The notes under the pieces: model-generated | The model's database searches: none | What the model saw: the letters and a program-made list of their open reading frames with translations, nothing else | Told to the model about the DNA's origin: nothing | Part shown: positions 34,263-42,888 of the stretch, piece after piece | How the letters are laid out: each line of letters begins with the position of its first letter | How positions within the stretch are numbered: the stretch's first letter is position 1 | Translations under genes and position numbers: made by a program | NCBI GenBank assembly: GCA_026984915.1 | Contig: JALSRG010000081.1 | Coordinates: 62,001 to 126,000 of the forward strand | Reading direction: 5' to 3' | From: Marinosulfonomonas sp. | GTDB lineage: Bacteria; Pseudomonadota; Alphaproteobacteria; Rhodobacterales; Rhodobacteraceae | DNA length: 64,000 nucleotides

Positions 34263-35110
34263 ACCGCAGGAAAGCTGAAAAGGGGGCAGGTTCTGGAGCG
34301 GGCTTTGTCGAGTTGGGATGGCCGGGCCGTTTGCGGGCTTTGCGGGGTATCGTGTGGCGTGAGGTGCTACGTTTTGCCCGGCAAAGAGAGAGGTTTTTGT
34401 CCGCTCTTGTCCGCCCTTTGGTGTGGTTGTTCATTTTTGCGGCTGGATTCCGGTCTGTTCTGGGGCTGTCTATTACGCCTCCTTACGAAACCTATGTGCT
34501 GTATGAGGTATATGTGACACCCGGGCTGTGCGCGATGATCCAGCTTTTCAGCGGCATGCAATCCTCCTTGTCCATGGTTTACGACCGGGAAACAGGTGCC
34601 ATGCGCAGCTTTCTGGTGAGCCCATACCCCCGCTGGTTTCTGTTGGGATCAAAGCTGTTGGCAGGGGTTGCGGTTTCAATTGTACAGGTTGTCGTGTTTC
34701 TGTTCATAGCCTGGCTGTGGGGGATTGATCCACCGGTGATGGGCTATCTGACCGTGCTGCCGGCATTGGTTCTGACCGGGATGATGCTGGGATCAATGGG
34801 GTTGTTTCTCTCGTCGGCAATACGCCAGTTGGAGAATTTTGCCGGGATCATGAATTTCGTAATTTTTCCGATGTTTTTTGCGTCCTCCGCGCTTTATCCG
34901 CTGTGGCGCATGCAGGAATCCAGCACGCTGCTCTATGATATTTGCCGGCTGAATCCTTTCACCTACGCCGTTGAACTGATCCGGTTCGCCCTGTACGGGC
35001 AGGTGAACTGGACGGCCTTGCTGGTCGTATTCGGGGCAACAGTGTTGTTTTTTGGCGCTGCGGTTTATGCCTATGATCCGTCAAAGGGGTTGATTGGCCG
35101 ACGTCGCTAG
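34259..35110 (+). CDS. ABC-2 type permease, PQQ-dependent alcohol dehydrogenase system
   Basis: 283 residues with six predicted helices, the ABC-2 (NodJ-like) layout: VWREVLRFARQRERFLSALV before the first helix, DRETGAMRSFLVSPYPRWFL in the first cytoplasmic loop, and a NPFTYAVELIRFALYG segment near the C-terminus. It matches TIGR03861. ABC-2 permeases usually export, so the substrate probably leaves the cytoplasm. It is the last gene of the island and ends 7 bases from the convergent carboxypeptidase gene. Confidence 0.9.
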   Translation: MNRRKAEKGAGSGAGFVELGWPGRLRALRGIVWREVLRFARQRERFLSALVRPLVWLFIFAAGFRSVLGLSITPPYETYVLYEVYVTPGLCAMIQLFSGMQSSLSMVYDRETGAMRSFLVSPYPRWFLLGSKLLAGVAVSIVQVVVFLFIAWLWGIDPPVMGYLTVLPALVLTGMMLGSMGLFLSSAIRQLENFAGIMNFVIFPMFFASSALYPLWRMQESSTLLYDICRLNPFTYAVELIRFALYGQVNWTALLVVFGATVLFFGAAVYAYDPSKGLIGRRR

Positions 35111-35117
35111 GCCGGTA

Positions 35118-36641
35118 TCAGGACGGGCCGAAAGCCGAACACTGGATATTTCGTGCAACCAGCCTGCGACAGGCCAGATCGGCAGTTTCCCGGCTCATCC
35201 CCATGAAGTTTGCATCATAGCCGGATTTGCGCTTCACAATGCGGCGAAGTGTTCCGTCAAGGGTACTCATCTCGGCCAACGCTGTTTTCAGCAAAACCCG
35301 TTCGGCTTTGTAACGGGAAGGATAGCGGCCGATATTGATCCCCCACAGCCGGCCGCCCGATGTGGAAATGCGGGTAACGACGACAGGCTTTTCGTCCGGA
35401 ATGGGCTGTTCAGGCTGGATGGAGGCCAGAACGACCTGTGCGGGCCGTGGTCTCGGTGTGCCAGCAGGTTCTGTTGCTGTTGCAAGTGCAGAGGCAACGG
35501 CTGAATCTATTGCCGGCGCGGAAACAGATGTGACGGCAGTAATGGTTGCCTCAGCGGGTTTTGCAGCAGGTCTGGTGGTCTGCTCCTGAACCTGAGCCGT
35601 GTTTTGCTGCGCTTCGGCAACCGCATTGCGGATATCGTTCTGCATGGCCACCAGCAGTTCCTGCGGCGGATTCTGGTTTGGCCGTGCCCGTGGGCGTGGG
35701 CTTTTCCGCACGGCTGTTACAATTCGGATGGTTTTGCCGACAGCCCTGGGGGTGCTTGGGGTGCTGGTTGTGGTCGCCACGTAAGAAGGCCGGCTGGGCT
35801 TGCGAATGGGGGCCCGGCCGGGCGCCCGGCGGAACCCGAGATCCAGAAGCTCGGCCATTTTGGCATTGCGGGCAGCCGTGGAGCGACCACCGAATATGAC
35901 CCCGATGATACGAACATTTCCACGTTTTGCAGAGGCAACGAGATTGAACCCGGCCGCACGGGTATATCCTGTTTTGATACCATCAGCGCCGCGGTATGCC
36001 GCAAGAAATTTTCTGTTGGTGCTGGCAACGCGACGAACGCCGGCATCCGCCGAGCGGCGAGAGAAAATATTGTAATATTCCGGGAAATCATAGAACAGGT
36101 GCCGGCCAAGCGTTGCCATGTCCCGTGCGGTGGACAAGTGGCCGGATTCGGTCAGGCCGTTTGCGTTCTTGAATGTTGTCCGGGTCATGCCCAGCGCCTT
36201 GGCCGTCCGGTTCATGCGCCGTGCAAAAGCCGCCTCGGACCCTTCTATTGCTTCTCCCAGAGCGGTGGCAGCGTCATTGGCCGATTTGATGGCCGCGGCG
36301 CGGATGAGATAGCGCAGCTTGATGCGCTGCCCGGCCCGCAACCCCAGTTTTGAGGGTGGTTCGGATGCTGCCTTTTTTGAGATTGTCACGACAGTGTCGA
36401 GAGAGATTTCACCGTGATTTATCGCCTGAAAAACAATGTAAAGGGTCATCATCTTGGTCAGGGAGGCCGGGTGCAATCGCGTGTCGGCATTGCGCGAATG
36501 CAATACCTGACCGGTTCGTGCATCCATCACAAAGGCCGCATAGGGGGCCGCCACACCCTTGCCGGGCGCAGCTACACCCAGACAGATGACCACTGCCAAA
36601 AAAAGAATACTACGGACACACTGCCCCAGACGCGTTTTCAC
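35118..36641 (-). CDS. D-alanyl-D-alanine carboxypeptidase with C-terminal SPOR domain
   Basis: 507 residues. Signal peptide (about 1-32), then a penicillin-binding peptidase S11 domain with SLTK (Ser60-Lys63), the SAN triad (120-122) and KTG (GIKTGYTRAAGF). A long Pro/Ala/Thr-rich linker (about 290-420) leads to a SPOR-like domain at the C-terminus (WGINIGRYPSRYKAERVLLK ... ADLACRRLVARNIQCSAFGP), which binds denuded glycan at division sites. It trims pentapeptides in the periplasm. The fusion is common in Rhodobacterales. Confidence 0.93.
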   Translation of the reverse strand: MKTRLGQCVRSILFLAVVICLGVAAPGKGVAAPYAAFVMDARTGQVLHSRNADTRLHPASLTKMMTLYIVFQAINHGEISLDTVVTISKKAASEPPSKLGLRAGQRIKLRYLIRAAAIKSANDAATALGEAIEGSEAAFARRMNRTAKALGMTRTTFKNANGLTESGHLSTARDMATLGRHLFYDFPEYYNIFSRRSADAGVRRVASTNRKFLAAYRGADGIKTGYTRAAGFNLVASAKRGNVRIIGVIFGGRSTAARNAKMAELLDLGFRRAPGRAPIRKPSRPSYVATTTSTPSTPRAVGKTIRIVTAVRKSPRPRARPNQNPPQELLVAMQNDIRNAVAEAQQNTAQVQEQTTRPAAKPAEATITAVTSVSAPAIDSAVASALATATEPAGTPRPRPAQVVLASIQPEQPIPDEKPVVVTRISTSGGRLWGINIGRYPSRYKAERVLLKTALAEMSTLDGTLRRIVKRKSGYDANFMGMSRETADLACRRLVARNIQCSAFGPS

Positions 36642-37109
36642 GTCGCTCGCCTCTTCAACTGCCTCATGCTGCCGGTTTTCCGGTCAGCTCGTTTTTTGTT
36701 GTGCCGACGTTAGCATAGTGACGACTCCGAGAAAACACTAAAAATTCAATAGGTTTTCTACGGTTGCTGAAGTGCAATAACAATATTTTGTGGGTTGAGA
36801 TCTGGCATCCCCGATATGTTCGATTATGGCGAAAATGTGGCGGGCGCGTCAGGCGAAAAGGGCGCCTGACTGTCACGGAACAAATCTGGCCCGGTATTGA
36901 TTTCCCCCGGCTTTTTCAAACATGTGTCAGCCAGGCGGAATTGGGTGCAAAAGGGAATGGATTTGATGCGATGGAGCGCTGCCAAGGACCTGCCAGAGAA
37001 AGAAGCAGTGTTTTTCCTGCAATTGACCGAATTCGGCTCTTTTTCAATTGCTCCAAGCCGACTATATACTGCGACCAGACTTGATATGGATTTCTCATTG
37101 CAACATGAC
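36642..37109. other. 468-base non-coding interval upstream of clpS
   Basis: No convincing gene is visible; the frames open here lack a ribosome site and show no familiar protein. It includes the promoter of the carboxypeptidase gene on the left, a perfect eight-base-pair hairpin at 36848-36870 and an AT-rich stretch before clpS (TATACT at 37065-37070). Confidence 0.4.
36848..36870. repeat. hairpin in the clpS upstream region
   Basis: GTCAGGCG (36848-36855) and its exact complement CGCCTGAC (36863-36870) flank a seven-base loop (AAAAGGG). There is no T-run on either side, so it is not a clear terminator. It may be a regulatory hairpin or protein site. Confidence 0.45.
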
Positions 37110-37451
37110 ATGAACATGAAACCCCTGGTAATGGGCGGCAAGGATGGTGGAGATGACTCCGGAACCGACGTTGCAACGAAAACGCGGACCAGAACAGCCC
37201 GCCCGCCGCTATACAAGGTTATTCTGCTGAATGATGATTACACGCCGATGGAATTTGTCGTGCATGTCCTGGAGCGGTTTTTTGGTCTCAATCACCAGCA
37301 AGCTTTTGACATCATGCTGACGGTTCATAAAAAAGGCTTGGCTGTTGTGGGTGTCTTTTCCTTTGAAGTGGCGGAAACCAAGGTTGCGCAGGTCATGGAC
37401 CTGGCACGGCAGGAGCAGCATCCGCTGCAATGCACCATGGAAAAAGAATAG
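37110..37451 (+). CDS. clpS: ATP-dependent Clp protease adaptor ClpS
   Basis: Adaptor that delivers N-degron substrates to ClpAP. 113 residues from the ATG at 37110. The conserved core is complete: [20 protein letters not shown] (binding-pocket Asn-Asp and Met), [20 protein letters not shown] and the C-terminal [20 protein letters not shown]. The N-terminal tail is flexible and Gly/Asp/Thr-rich, as usual. Longer in-frame starts add no conserved sequence. The methyltransferase gene follows 15 bases later. Confidence 0.95.
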   Translation: MNMKPLVMGGKDGGDDSGTDVATKTRTRTARPPLYKVILLNDDYTPMEFVVHVLERFFGLNHQQAFDIMLTVHKKGLAVVGVFSFEVAETKVAQVMDLARQEQHPLQCTMEKE

Positions 37452-37466
37452 GCCCGGCTCAGGATC

Positions 37467-38468
37467 ATGAAACCTTCCCGAATAGCTTTGGCGATGGAAA
37501 GCGGTGCATTGATACTGCCGGATTCGGGGCGGATTGCCGTGTTTAACCCCGCCGCTGATGAGATACTGTCGGTTTTGCCGAAGGAAAGGGTGGATATCAT
37601 ACAAGGGTTTCGCCCGGATTATGATGCCTTTGCCGCGCAAGCCTATCATACGATTACCGCTGCAAACGGCCCCTATGCGGCATCTCTGATCTTTCTGCCG
37701 CGTGCCAAAAAGCTGGCGCAGGCTCTTGTTGCCGAAGCGGTCAGCAAGACACCAGACGGTTTGATCCTGCTGGATGGGCAGAAAACGGATGGTATAGACA
37801 GCCTGTACAAATCCTGCCGAAAACGCGCCCCTGTTTCAGAGGCTTTTTCAAAAGCGCATGGAAAACTGTTCTGGTTTGCCGCCAAACCGGTATTTGATGA
37901 CTGGACTGCAAAAGGTCCGACAACTCTGCCAGAGGGGTTTGTTACGGTCGCAGGCCTGTTTTCAGCAGACGGGATTGACCCGGCTTCAAGACTGCTGGCA
38001 GAGAATTTGCCGCCCCGCCTGCCTGCGCGTATTTTGGATTTAGGGGCCGGTTGGGGCTATCTTTCACGTGCGGTTCTGGAGCGGGACGGGGTTGAAGAGC
38101 TTCACTTGATCGAAGCCGATCATGCGGCACTCGGCTGTGCGTGTCACAACATAAAGGATGCACGGGCGCATTTTCACTGGGCGGATGCGCGCAGTTTTCA
38201 GCCCGAAGGGCTCTTTGATATGGTGATCTCAAATCCGCCTTTTCATGTTGCGCGGAAGGCTGACCCGGATTTGGGGGCTGATTTCATAAAGGCGGCGGCG
38301 CGTATGCTGAAGCCGTCAGGCCAGTTCTGGCTCGTTTCCAACCGTCATCTTCCCTATGAGGAAACCCTCCGGGCTCTTTTTGCAAATGTCGAAGAGAAAC
38401 CCGGTGACAACCGCTTCAAGCTGTTCCATGCAAGCCGCCCCAAAAGCGGCTCTCGCAAGCGGCGTTGA
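37467..38468 (+). CDS. class I SAM-dependent methyltransferase, RsmC-like
   Basis: 333 residues. The N-terminal half (about 1-160) is the degenerate RsmC-type first domain; the C-terminal half has the SAM-binding motif ILDLGAGWGYLSRAVL, an acidic loop (LHLIEADHAALGCACHN) and the NPPF catalytic motif (MVISNPPFHVARKADPDLG), which marks exocyclic-amine methylation of nucleic acids. The most likely activity is 16S rRNA guanine-N2 methylation (G1207 type). It is cotranscribed with clpS. Confidence 0.88.
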   Translation: MKPSRIALAMESGALILPDSGRIAVFNPAADEILSVLPKERVDIIQGFRPDYDAFAAQAYHTITAANGPYAASLIFLPRAKKLAQALVAEAVSKTPDGLILLDGQKTDGIDSLYKSCRKRAPVSEAFSKAHGKLFWFAAKPVFDDWTAKGPTTLPEGFVTVAGLFSADGIDPASRLLAENLPPRLPARILDLGAGWGYLSRAVLERDGVEELHLIEADHAALGCACHNIKDARAHFHWADARSFQPEGLFDMVISNPPFHVARKADPDLGADFIKAAARMLKPSGQFWLVSNRHLPYEETLRALFANVEEKPGDNRFKLFHASRPKSGSRKRR

Positions 38469-38511
38469 AATCCCGTAGTCTGCATCCTGAAGTAAACGAG
38501 GAGAACTGCGC

Positions 38512-39318
38512 ATGTCGTTTTCGATCGCCGGAAAAACCGCCATTGTAACGGGTGCCGCCAACGGTGTTGGGCGCGCCATTGCCAGACATTTCGCCGGGCA
38601 GGGCGCGAATGTGATGTTTGCCGATATGGATGAAAAGCAACTGGTCAAAGACCTTGGCGAGATCAGTGATGACGGGAATGTACGTTATTTTGCGGGTGAT
38701 CTGCGTGAAAAGCTGACCATTGCAAACCTGTTGTCAGCCACTATCGATGCGTTTGATCGCGTTGATATTCTGGTCAATGCATCACGGCAGGTTCTGGTTT
38801 CTGATCCCCTCAATGCAGATGATGATACCGTGGAGACGTTGTTGCAGCAGAATCTTCTGGCAACATTGCGGTTGTGCCAATTGATCGCCAATCGCCTGAT
38901 TCACCAGGCAGAAGAAGAGGGCAATGATGAAGAACCGGTCGGCGCCATCGTCAACCTTTCCTCAATTGCCGCACACCGCGCCAACCCCTGCCTTTTGGCT
39001 TATTCAGTTTCAACCGCAGCATTGGATCAGATGACACGCTCGCTGGCGGTGGCCTTGGCCCCGAACCGGATACGGGTAAACGCGGTGGCCTTCGGATCGG
39101 TGATGAGCGCAAGTTTGCAAAAAGCGCTGAAAAACAACCCGGACTACCGGGATGAAATCATAGAGCACACGCCTTTGGGGCGGATCGGAGAAGCGGCAGA
39201 AGTGGCCGAGGCTGTGCAGTTTCTGGCCTCGGGCGGAGCCGGGTTTGTGACAGGTGAAATTCTGACGCTGGATGGAGGGCGCAGCCTGCTTGATCCGGTT
39301 GTTGCCCCGGCTCACTGA
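38512..39318 (+). CDS. short-chain dehydrogenase/reductase-like protein lacking the catalytic Lys
   Basis: 268 residues of classical SDR fold. The cofactor motif is TGAANGVGRAIA, the acidic ADMDEKQ follows strand 2, and the catalytic Ser is in VNLSSIAAH. The active-site motif reads Tyr164-Ser-Val-Ser-Thr168: the near-universal Lys of YxxxK is replaced by Thr. The C-terminus has EILTLDGGRSLLDP, standard for the family. The loss of Lys suggests weak or no dehydrogenase activity, or a binding or regulatory role. AGGAG precedes the ATG. It is downstream of the methyltransferase gene on the same strand. Confidence 0.88.
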   Translation: MSFSIAGKTAIVTGAANGVGRAIARHFAGQGANVMFADMDEKQLVKDLGEISDDGNVRYFAGDLREKLTIANLLSATIDAFDRVDILVNASRQVLVSDPLNADDDTVETLLQQNLLATLRLCQLIANRLIHQAEEEGNDEEPVGAIVNLSSIAAHRANPCLLAYSVSTAALDQMTRSLAVALAPNRIRVNAVAFGSVMSASLQKALKNNPDYRDEIIEHTPLGRIGEAAEVAEAVQFLASGGAGFVTGEILTLDGGRSLLDPVVAPAH

Positions 39319-39319
39319 A

Positions 39320-39694
39320 CTACCCGTTGGGATGCGCGCTCTGACATGCCCTGATTTCCTGTTTTGCCTGATGAAGCAGGGCGCGGCGTTTGGTTTTCAG
39401 CGCGGCCAGTTTGCGGCGTTCGGTGACAGGGTCGATTGCAACCGGTTTGTCGCGAAGGACGACCTCGGGCTGGGTGCAAAACAGCACATGGTCGTCGGGG
39501 TTGGCACAAAGGTTCAGGCCAAAGGTGGTATGGGGTTCGGATTTTACCGCATATCCCCGCGCCAGATTTTCATTGGTCTGCGCGATCAGGCTATCAATCA
39601 CCTTCAGGTTTTTTGTCGCCTTGTTGATGCAGGCCTGTTGCGGCGTGGCGCAGGCCGCCAGAACCAGCAGGGCAAGGGTGCTAAAATAACGCAT
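39320..39694 (-). CDS. putative lipoprotein of unknown function
   Basis: 124 residues. A lipobox (LALLVLAACAT) gives an N-terminal lipid-modified Cys. The mature part contains four further Cys (QQACINKA, NLCANPDD, LFCTQPEV, IRACQSA) and a helical middle and end (ERRKLAALKTKRRALLHQAK). No family is recognised. AGGAG precedes the ATG. It ends 1 base from the convergent SDR gene. Confidence 0.72.
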   Translation of the reverse strand: MRYFSTLALLVLAACATPQQACINKATKNLKVIDSLIAQTNENLARGYAVKSEPHTTFGLNLCANPDDHVLFCTQPEVVLRDKPVAIDPVTERRKLAALKTKRRALLHQAKQEIRACQSAHPNG

Positions 39695-39795
39695 GTCAGG
39701 CTCCTGTCAGGATGTGAGAGAGTATAGGGGCTTGTCGTTTTAACCGCAAACCCGATAGAGCAGATGCAAGTACAGCCCATCCAAGGAGGTCCGTT

Positions 39796-40686
39796 ATGAG
39801 CGACCCGTTCAAAGAAAAAAAGAAACGTGCAGCTGATTGGTTCATTACATTACGGGATGAAATCTGCACCGCATTCGAGGCTTTGGAAGACAGTCAGACT
39901 TCGGGCCCGTTTGCGGATCGGCCGGCCGGACGGTTTGAGCTGCGTAAAACGAAACGGGCCTCGGAGGATGGCGCAGATGCCGGGGGCGGGCTTATGAGCG
40001 TCATGCGCGGTGGCCGGTTGTTTGAAAAGGTCGGGGTGAATGTTTCCGAGGTTTACGGAACCCTGGGGGCGCGCGCGCGAAAAGCAATGGCTGCACGCGG
40101 GGTTCCGGGTATGGAGAACGACGCCCGGTTCTGGGCCTCGGGCGTGTCGCTGGTGGCGCATATGCAAAACCCGCATACGCCTTCGGTTCACATGAACACG
40201 CGCATGTTCTGGACACCGGGTGCCTGGTGGTTTGGCGGCGGCTCTGATCTGAACCCCTGTATCGAATACGCACAGGACACGGCTGATTTTCATCAGGCGC
40301 TGAAGGCGCGCTGTGACCGGCATGATGCGGCCTATTACCCGCGCTTCAAGGCCTGGGCCGATGAGTATTTCTTTGTGCCGCACCGCAACCGCGCCCGTGG
40401 CGTGGGCGGGGTATTCTTTGACGATCTCAATACCGGGGATTGGGAGGCCGATTTTGCCTTTACCCAGGATGTCGGGCGCGCGTTTCTGGAAGCTTTCCTT
40501 CCTGTGACCGAACGTCGCCGCAATACCCCCTGGGATGATGCGGACAAGGATAAACAGTTGGTGCATCGTGGGCTTTATGCCGAATACAACCTTGTTTATG
40601 ACCGGGGCACAAAATTCGGACTGGAGACGGGGCATGACGCGAATGCGGTTCTGATGAGCCTGCCGCCTCTGGCCAAATGGGTTTGA
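39796..40686 (+). CDS. hemF: oxygen-dependent coproporphyrinogen III oxidase
   Basis: Converts coproporphyrinogen III to protoporphyrinogen IX using O2, in haem synthesis. 296 residues with the family motifs SVHMNTRMFW, WWFGGGSDLNPC, RARGVGGVFFDDLN and LVHRGLYAEYNLVYDRGTKF. GGAGG precedes the ATG by 7 bases. It stands alone between the lipoprotein and convergent parE. Confidence 0.97.
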   Translation: MSDPFKEKKKRAADWFITLRDEICTAFEALEDSQTSGPFADRPAGRFELRKTKRASEDGADAGGGLMSVMRGGRLFEKVGVNVSEVYGTLGARARKAMAARGVPGMENDARFWASGVSLVAHMQNPHTPSVHMNTRMFWTPGAWWFGGGSDLNPCIEYAQDTADFHQALKARCDRHDAAYYPRFKAWADEYFFVPHRNRARGVGGVFFDDLNTGDWEADFAFTQDVGRAFLEAFLPVTERRRNTPWDDADKDKQLVHRGLYAEYNLVYDRGTKFGLETGHDANAVLMSLPPLAKWV

Positions 40687-40787
40687 CACGAATTGTCTGT
40701 AAAACCCCGCACCTGACCTGACGATGATGGCCATCCGATTGTCAGGCTCTGGAGGGTTGTTTTTCTTCAGTCCGGGACTGCATTTTC

Positions 40788-42761
40788 TCAGATATCCAGT
40801 TCCTCGACGAAGCGCGCATTATCCTGAATGTACTCAAACCGTTTTTCGGGTTTTTTCCCCATCAGACGCTCAACCAAATCCGCGGTTTCACCCGGTTCAT
40901 CCTCGTCTATTGTCACCCGGATCAGTTTGCGTGTTGCCGCATTCATCGTGGTTTCTTTCAGGTCTTTGGCATCCATTTCACCCAGCCCCTTGAACCGCTG
41001 TACATCTATCTTGCCTTTGCCGCCCAGGCCTTTTTCCAGCATCTGTGCCTTTTCCGCGTCGTCGGAAACATACACACGTTTGGCGCCTTGCGTCAGGCGA
41101 TACAAAGGGGGGCAGGCAAGATAGAGATGGCCCTGATCAATCATCGGTCGCATCTGGGTAAAGAAGAATGTCATCAGCAGGCTGGCAATATGGGCACCGT
41201 CCACATCGGCATCCGTCATGATGATAATCTTTTCGTAGCGCAGATCATCGAGGTTGAAGCGTGTGCCAAGGCCCACGCCCATTGCCTGACACAGGTCGTT
41301 TATTTCGGCATTCGTGCCGATTTTTGAACTGGCCGCGCCGAGAACATTCAGTATTTTCCCGCGCAGCGGCAGCAGGGCCTGGGTTTTCCGGTCACGGGCC
41401 ATTTTGGCTGAACCGCCGGCGCTGTCGCCTTCGACAATGAAAAGTTCGGTGCCTTCGCGATTTGTGGCCGAACAATCCGTCAGCTTGCCCGGCAGGCGCA
41501 ATTTCTTTGTAGCCGATTTTCGCTGGGTTTCCTTTTCCTGGCGGCGGCGCAGGCGTTCCTCAGCCCGCAGCACAAGGTAGTCGAGAATGGCCCCGGCTGC
41601 CTTGGTATCGGCAGCAAGCCAATTGTCGAAATGATCGCGCACTGCATTTTCCACCATGCGCTGGGCCTCGGTTGTTGCGAGACGATCTTTGGTCTGGCCA
41701 ACAAATTCGGGTTCGCGGACAAAAACCGAGATAAGGGCGCAGCCCCCGGCCAGCATGTCTTCGCGGGTGATCTGGCTTGCCTTGCGGTTGTTCACCAACT
41801 CGCCATAGGCGCGAATCCCCTTCAGAATGGCGGCCCAGAAGCCGGATTCGTGGGTGCCGCCTTCGGGGGTTGGGACAGTGTTGCAGTAGCTTTGGATGAA
41901 CCCGTCGCGTGCGGGGGTCCAGTTCACGGCCCATTCCACATAGCCCGGCACGCCAAACTTTTCGCGGAAATCCACTTTTCCGGCAAACGGGGAATCTGCA
42001 TATGTGGCGGCATTGCCCAGGGTTTCATTCAGATAGTCAGACAGCCCGCCAGGGAAGTGAAAGACAGCTTCAAGCGGCGTTTCACCGTCATCAATTTCAG
42101 ATTTCCAGCGGATTTCCACACCGGAGAACAGATATGCCTTGGAGCGCGCCATCTTGAACAGTCGCGCGGGCTTGAATTTGAGCTTGCCAAAGATCTCGGC
42201 GTCGGGGTGGAAGGTAACTGAGGTTCCGCGCCTGTTCGGTGCTGCCCCGATCTTCTGTAGCGGCCCCTTAGGGATGCCGCGGGCAAACTCCATTGCAAAC
42301 AGTTCACGGTTTCGGGCAACTTCCACGCGCAGGAAATCCGAGAGCGCGTTGACTACAGAAGAACCAACACCGTGCAACCCGCCGGATGTCTGATAGGCGT
42401 CGCCTGAAAATTTACCGCCGGCATTCAGGGTGCAGAAGATGATCTCAAGGGCTGTTTTCTTGGGGTCCTTGGGGTGCGGATCAATCGGAATCCCGCGGCC
42501 GTTATCGCGTATGGTGACAGAATGGTCGGCATGGAGTTCCACTTCGATCCGGGTGGCATGCCCGGCAACAGCTTCGTCCATGGAATTATCAATGATCTCT
42601 GCCACGAGGTGGTGAAAGGCGCGTTCGTCCGTGCCCCCGATATACATGCCGGGACGCAGACGCACATGTTCCATATCTTCCAGAACCTGAATGGAAGAGG
42701 CATCGTAAGAGGAATCTTTCCTGTTGGGAGTGTTTCCCATTAGAAGATCATCGGCGGGCAT
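40788..42761 (-). CDS. parE: DNA topoisomerase IV subunit B
   Basis: 657 residues. ATPase features are EIIDNSMDEAVAGHA, TIRDNGRGIPID and GGLHGVGSSVVNALS; the TOPRIM domain has EGDSAGGSAKMARDR and DADVDGAHIASLLM; the C-terminus has the RFKGLGEMDAKDL motif. The lengths and the FSGDAYQTSGGLHG segment favour ParE over GyrB. It decatenates chromosomes with ParC, which is not in the window. An internal ATG at 42740 is a possible alternative start. Confidence 0.95.
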   Translation of the reverse strand: MPADDLLMGNTPNRKDSSYDASSIQVLEDMEHVRLRPGMYIGGTDERAFHHLVAEIIDNSMDEAVAGHATRIEVELHADHSVTIRDNGRGIPIDPHPKDPKKTALEIIFCTLNAGGKFSGDAYQTSGGLHGVGSSVVNALSDFLRVEVARNRELFAMEFARGIPKGPLQKIGAAPNRRGTSVTFHPDAEIFGKLKFKPARLFKMARSKAYLFSGVEIRWKSEIDDGETPLEAVFHFPGGLSDYLNETLGNAATYADSPFAGKVDFREKFGVPGYVEWAVNWTPARDGFIQSYCNTVPTPEGGTHESGFWAAILKGIRAYGELVNNRKASQITREDMLAGGCALISVFVREPEFVGQTKDRLATTEAQRMVENAVRDHFDNWLAADTKAAGAILDYLVLRAEERLRRRQEKETQRKSATKKLRLPGKLTDCSATNREGTELFIVEGDSAGGSAKMARDRKTQALLPLRGKILNVLGAASSKIGTNAEINDLCQAMGVGLGTRFNLDDLRYEKIIIMTDADVDGAHIASLLMTFFFTQMRPMIDQGHLYLACPPLYRLTQGAKRVYVSDDAEKAQMLEKGLGGKGKIDVQRFKGLGEMDAKDLKETTMNAATRKLIRVTIDEDEPGETADLVERLMGKKPEKRFEYIQDNARFVEELDI

Positions 42762-42888
42762 GACTGGCTGCTCTTTTATTGTCTGGTTTGGTTGCGTATT
42801 AGAGCAGGGAAGGCCGCTGGGGGCAATGGGCAGAATGAGCGCAATGCACCGGACAAGGCAAAAAAACCCGCAATAAAACAGGGACAGG

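Noticed and set aside
36764-37084. Short plus-strand frame before clpS
   Set aside because: No ribosome site, no motif and poor codon use; treated as non-coding leader.
40717-40746. CCTGAC...GTCAGG stem after hemF as a terminator
   Set aside because: The loop is 18 bases and the inner palindrome is short; too weak to call, despite a later T-rich run.
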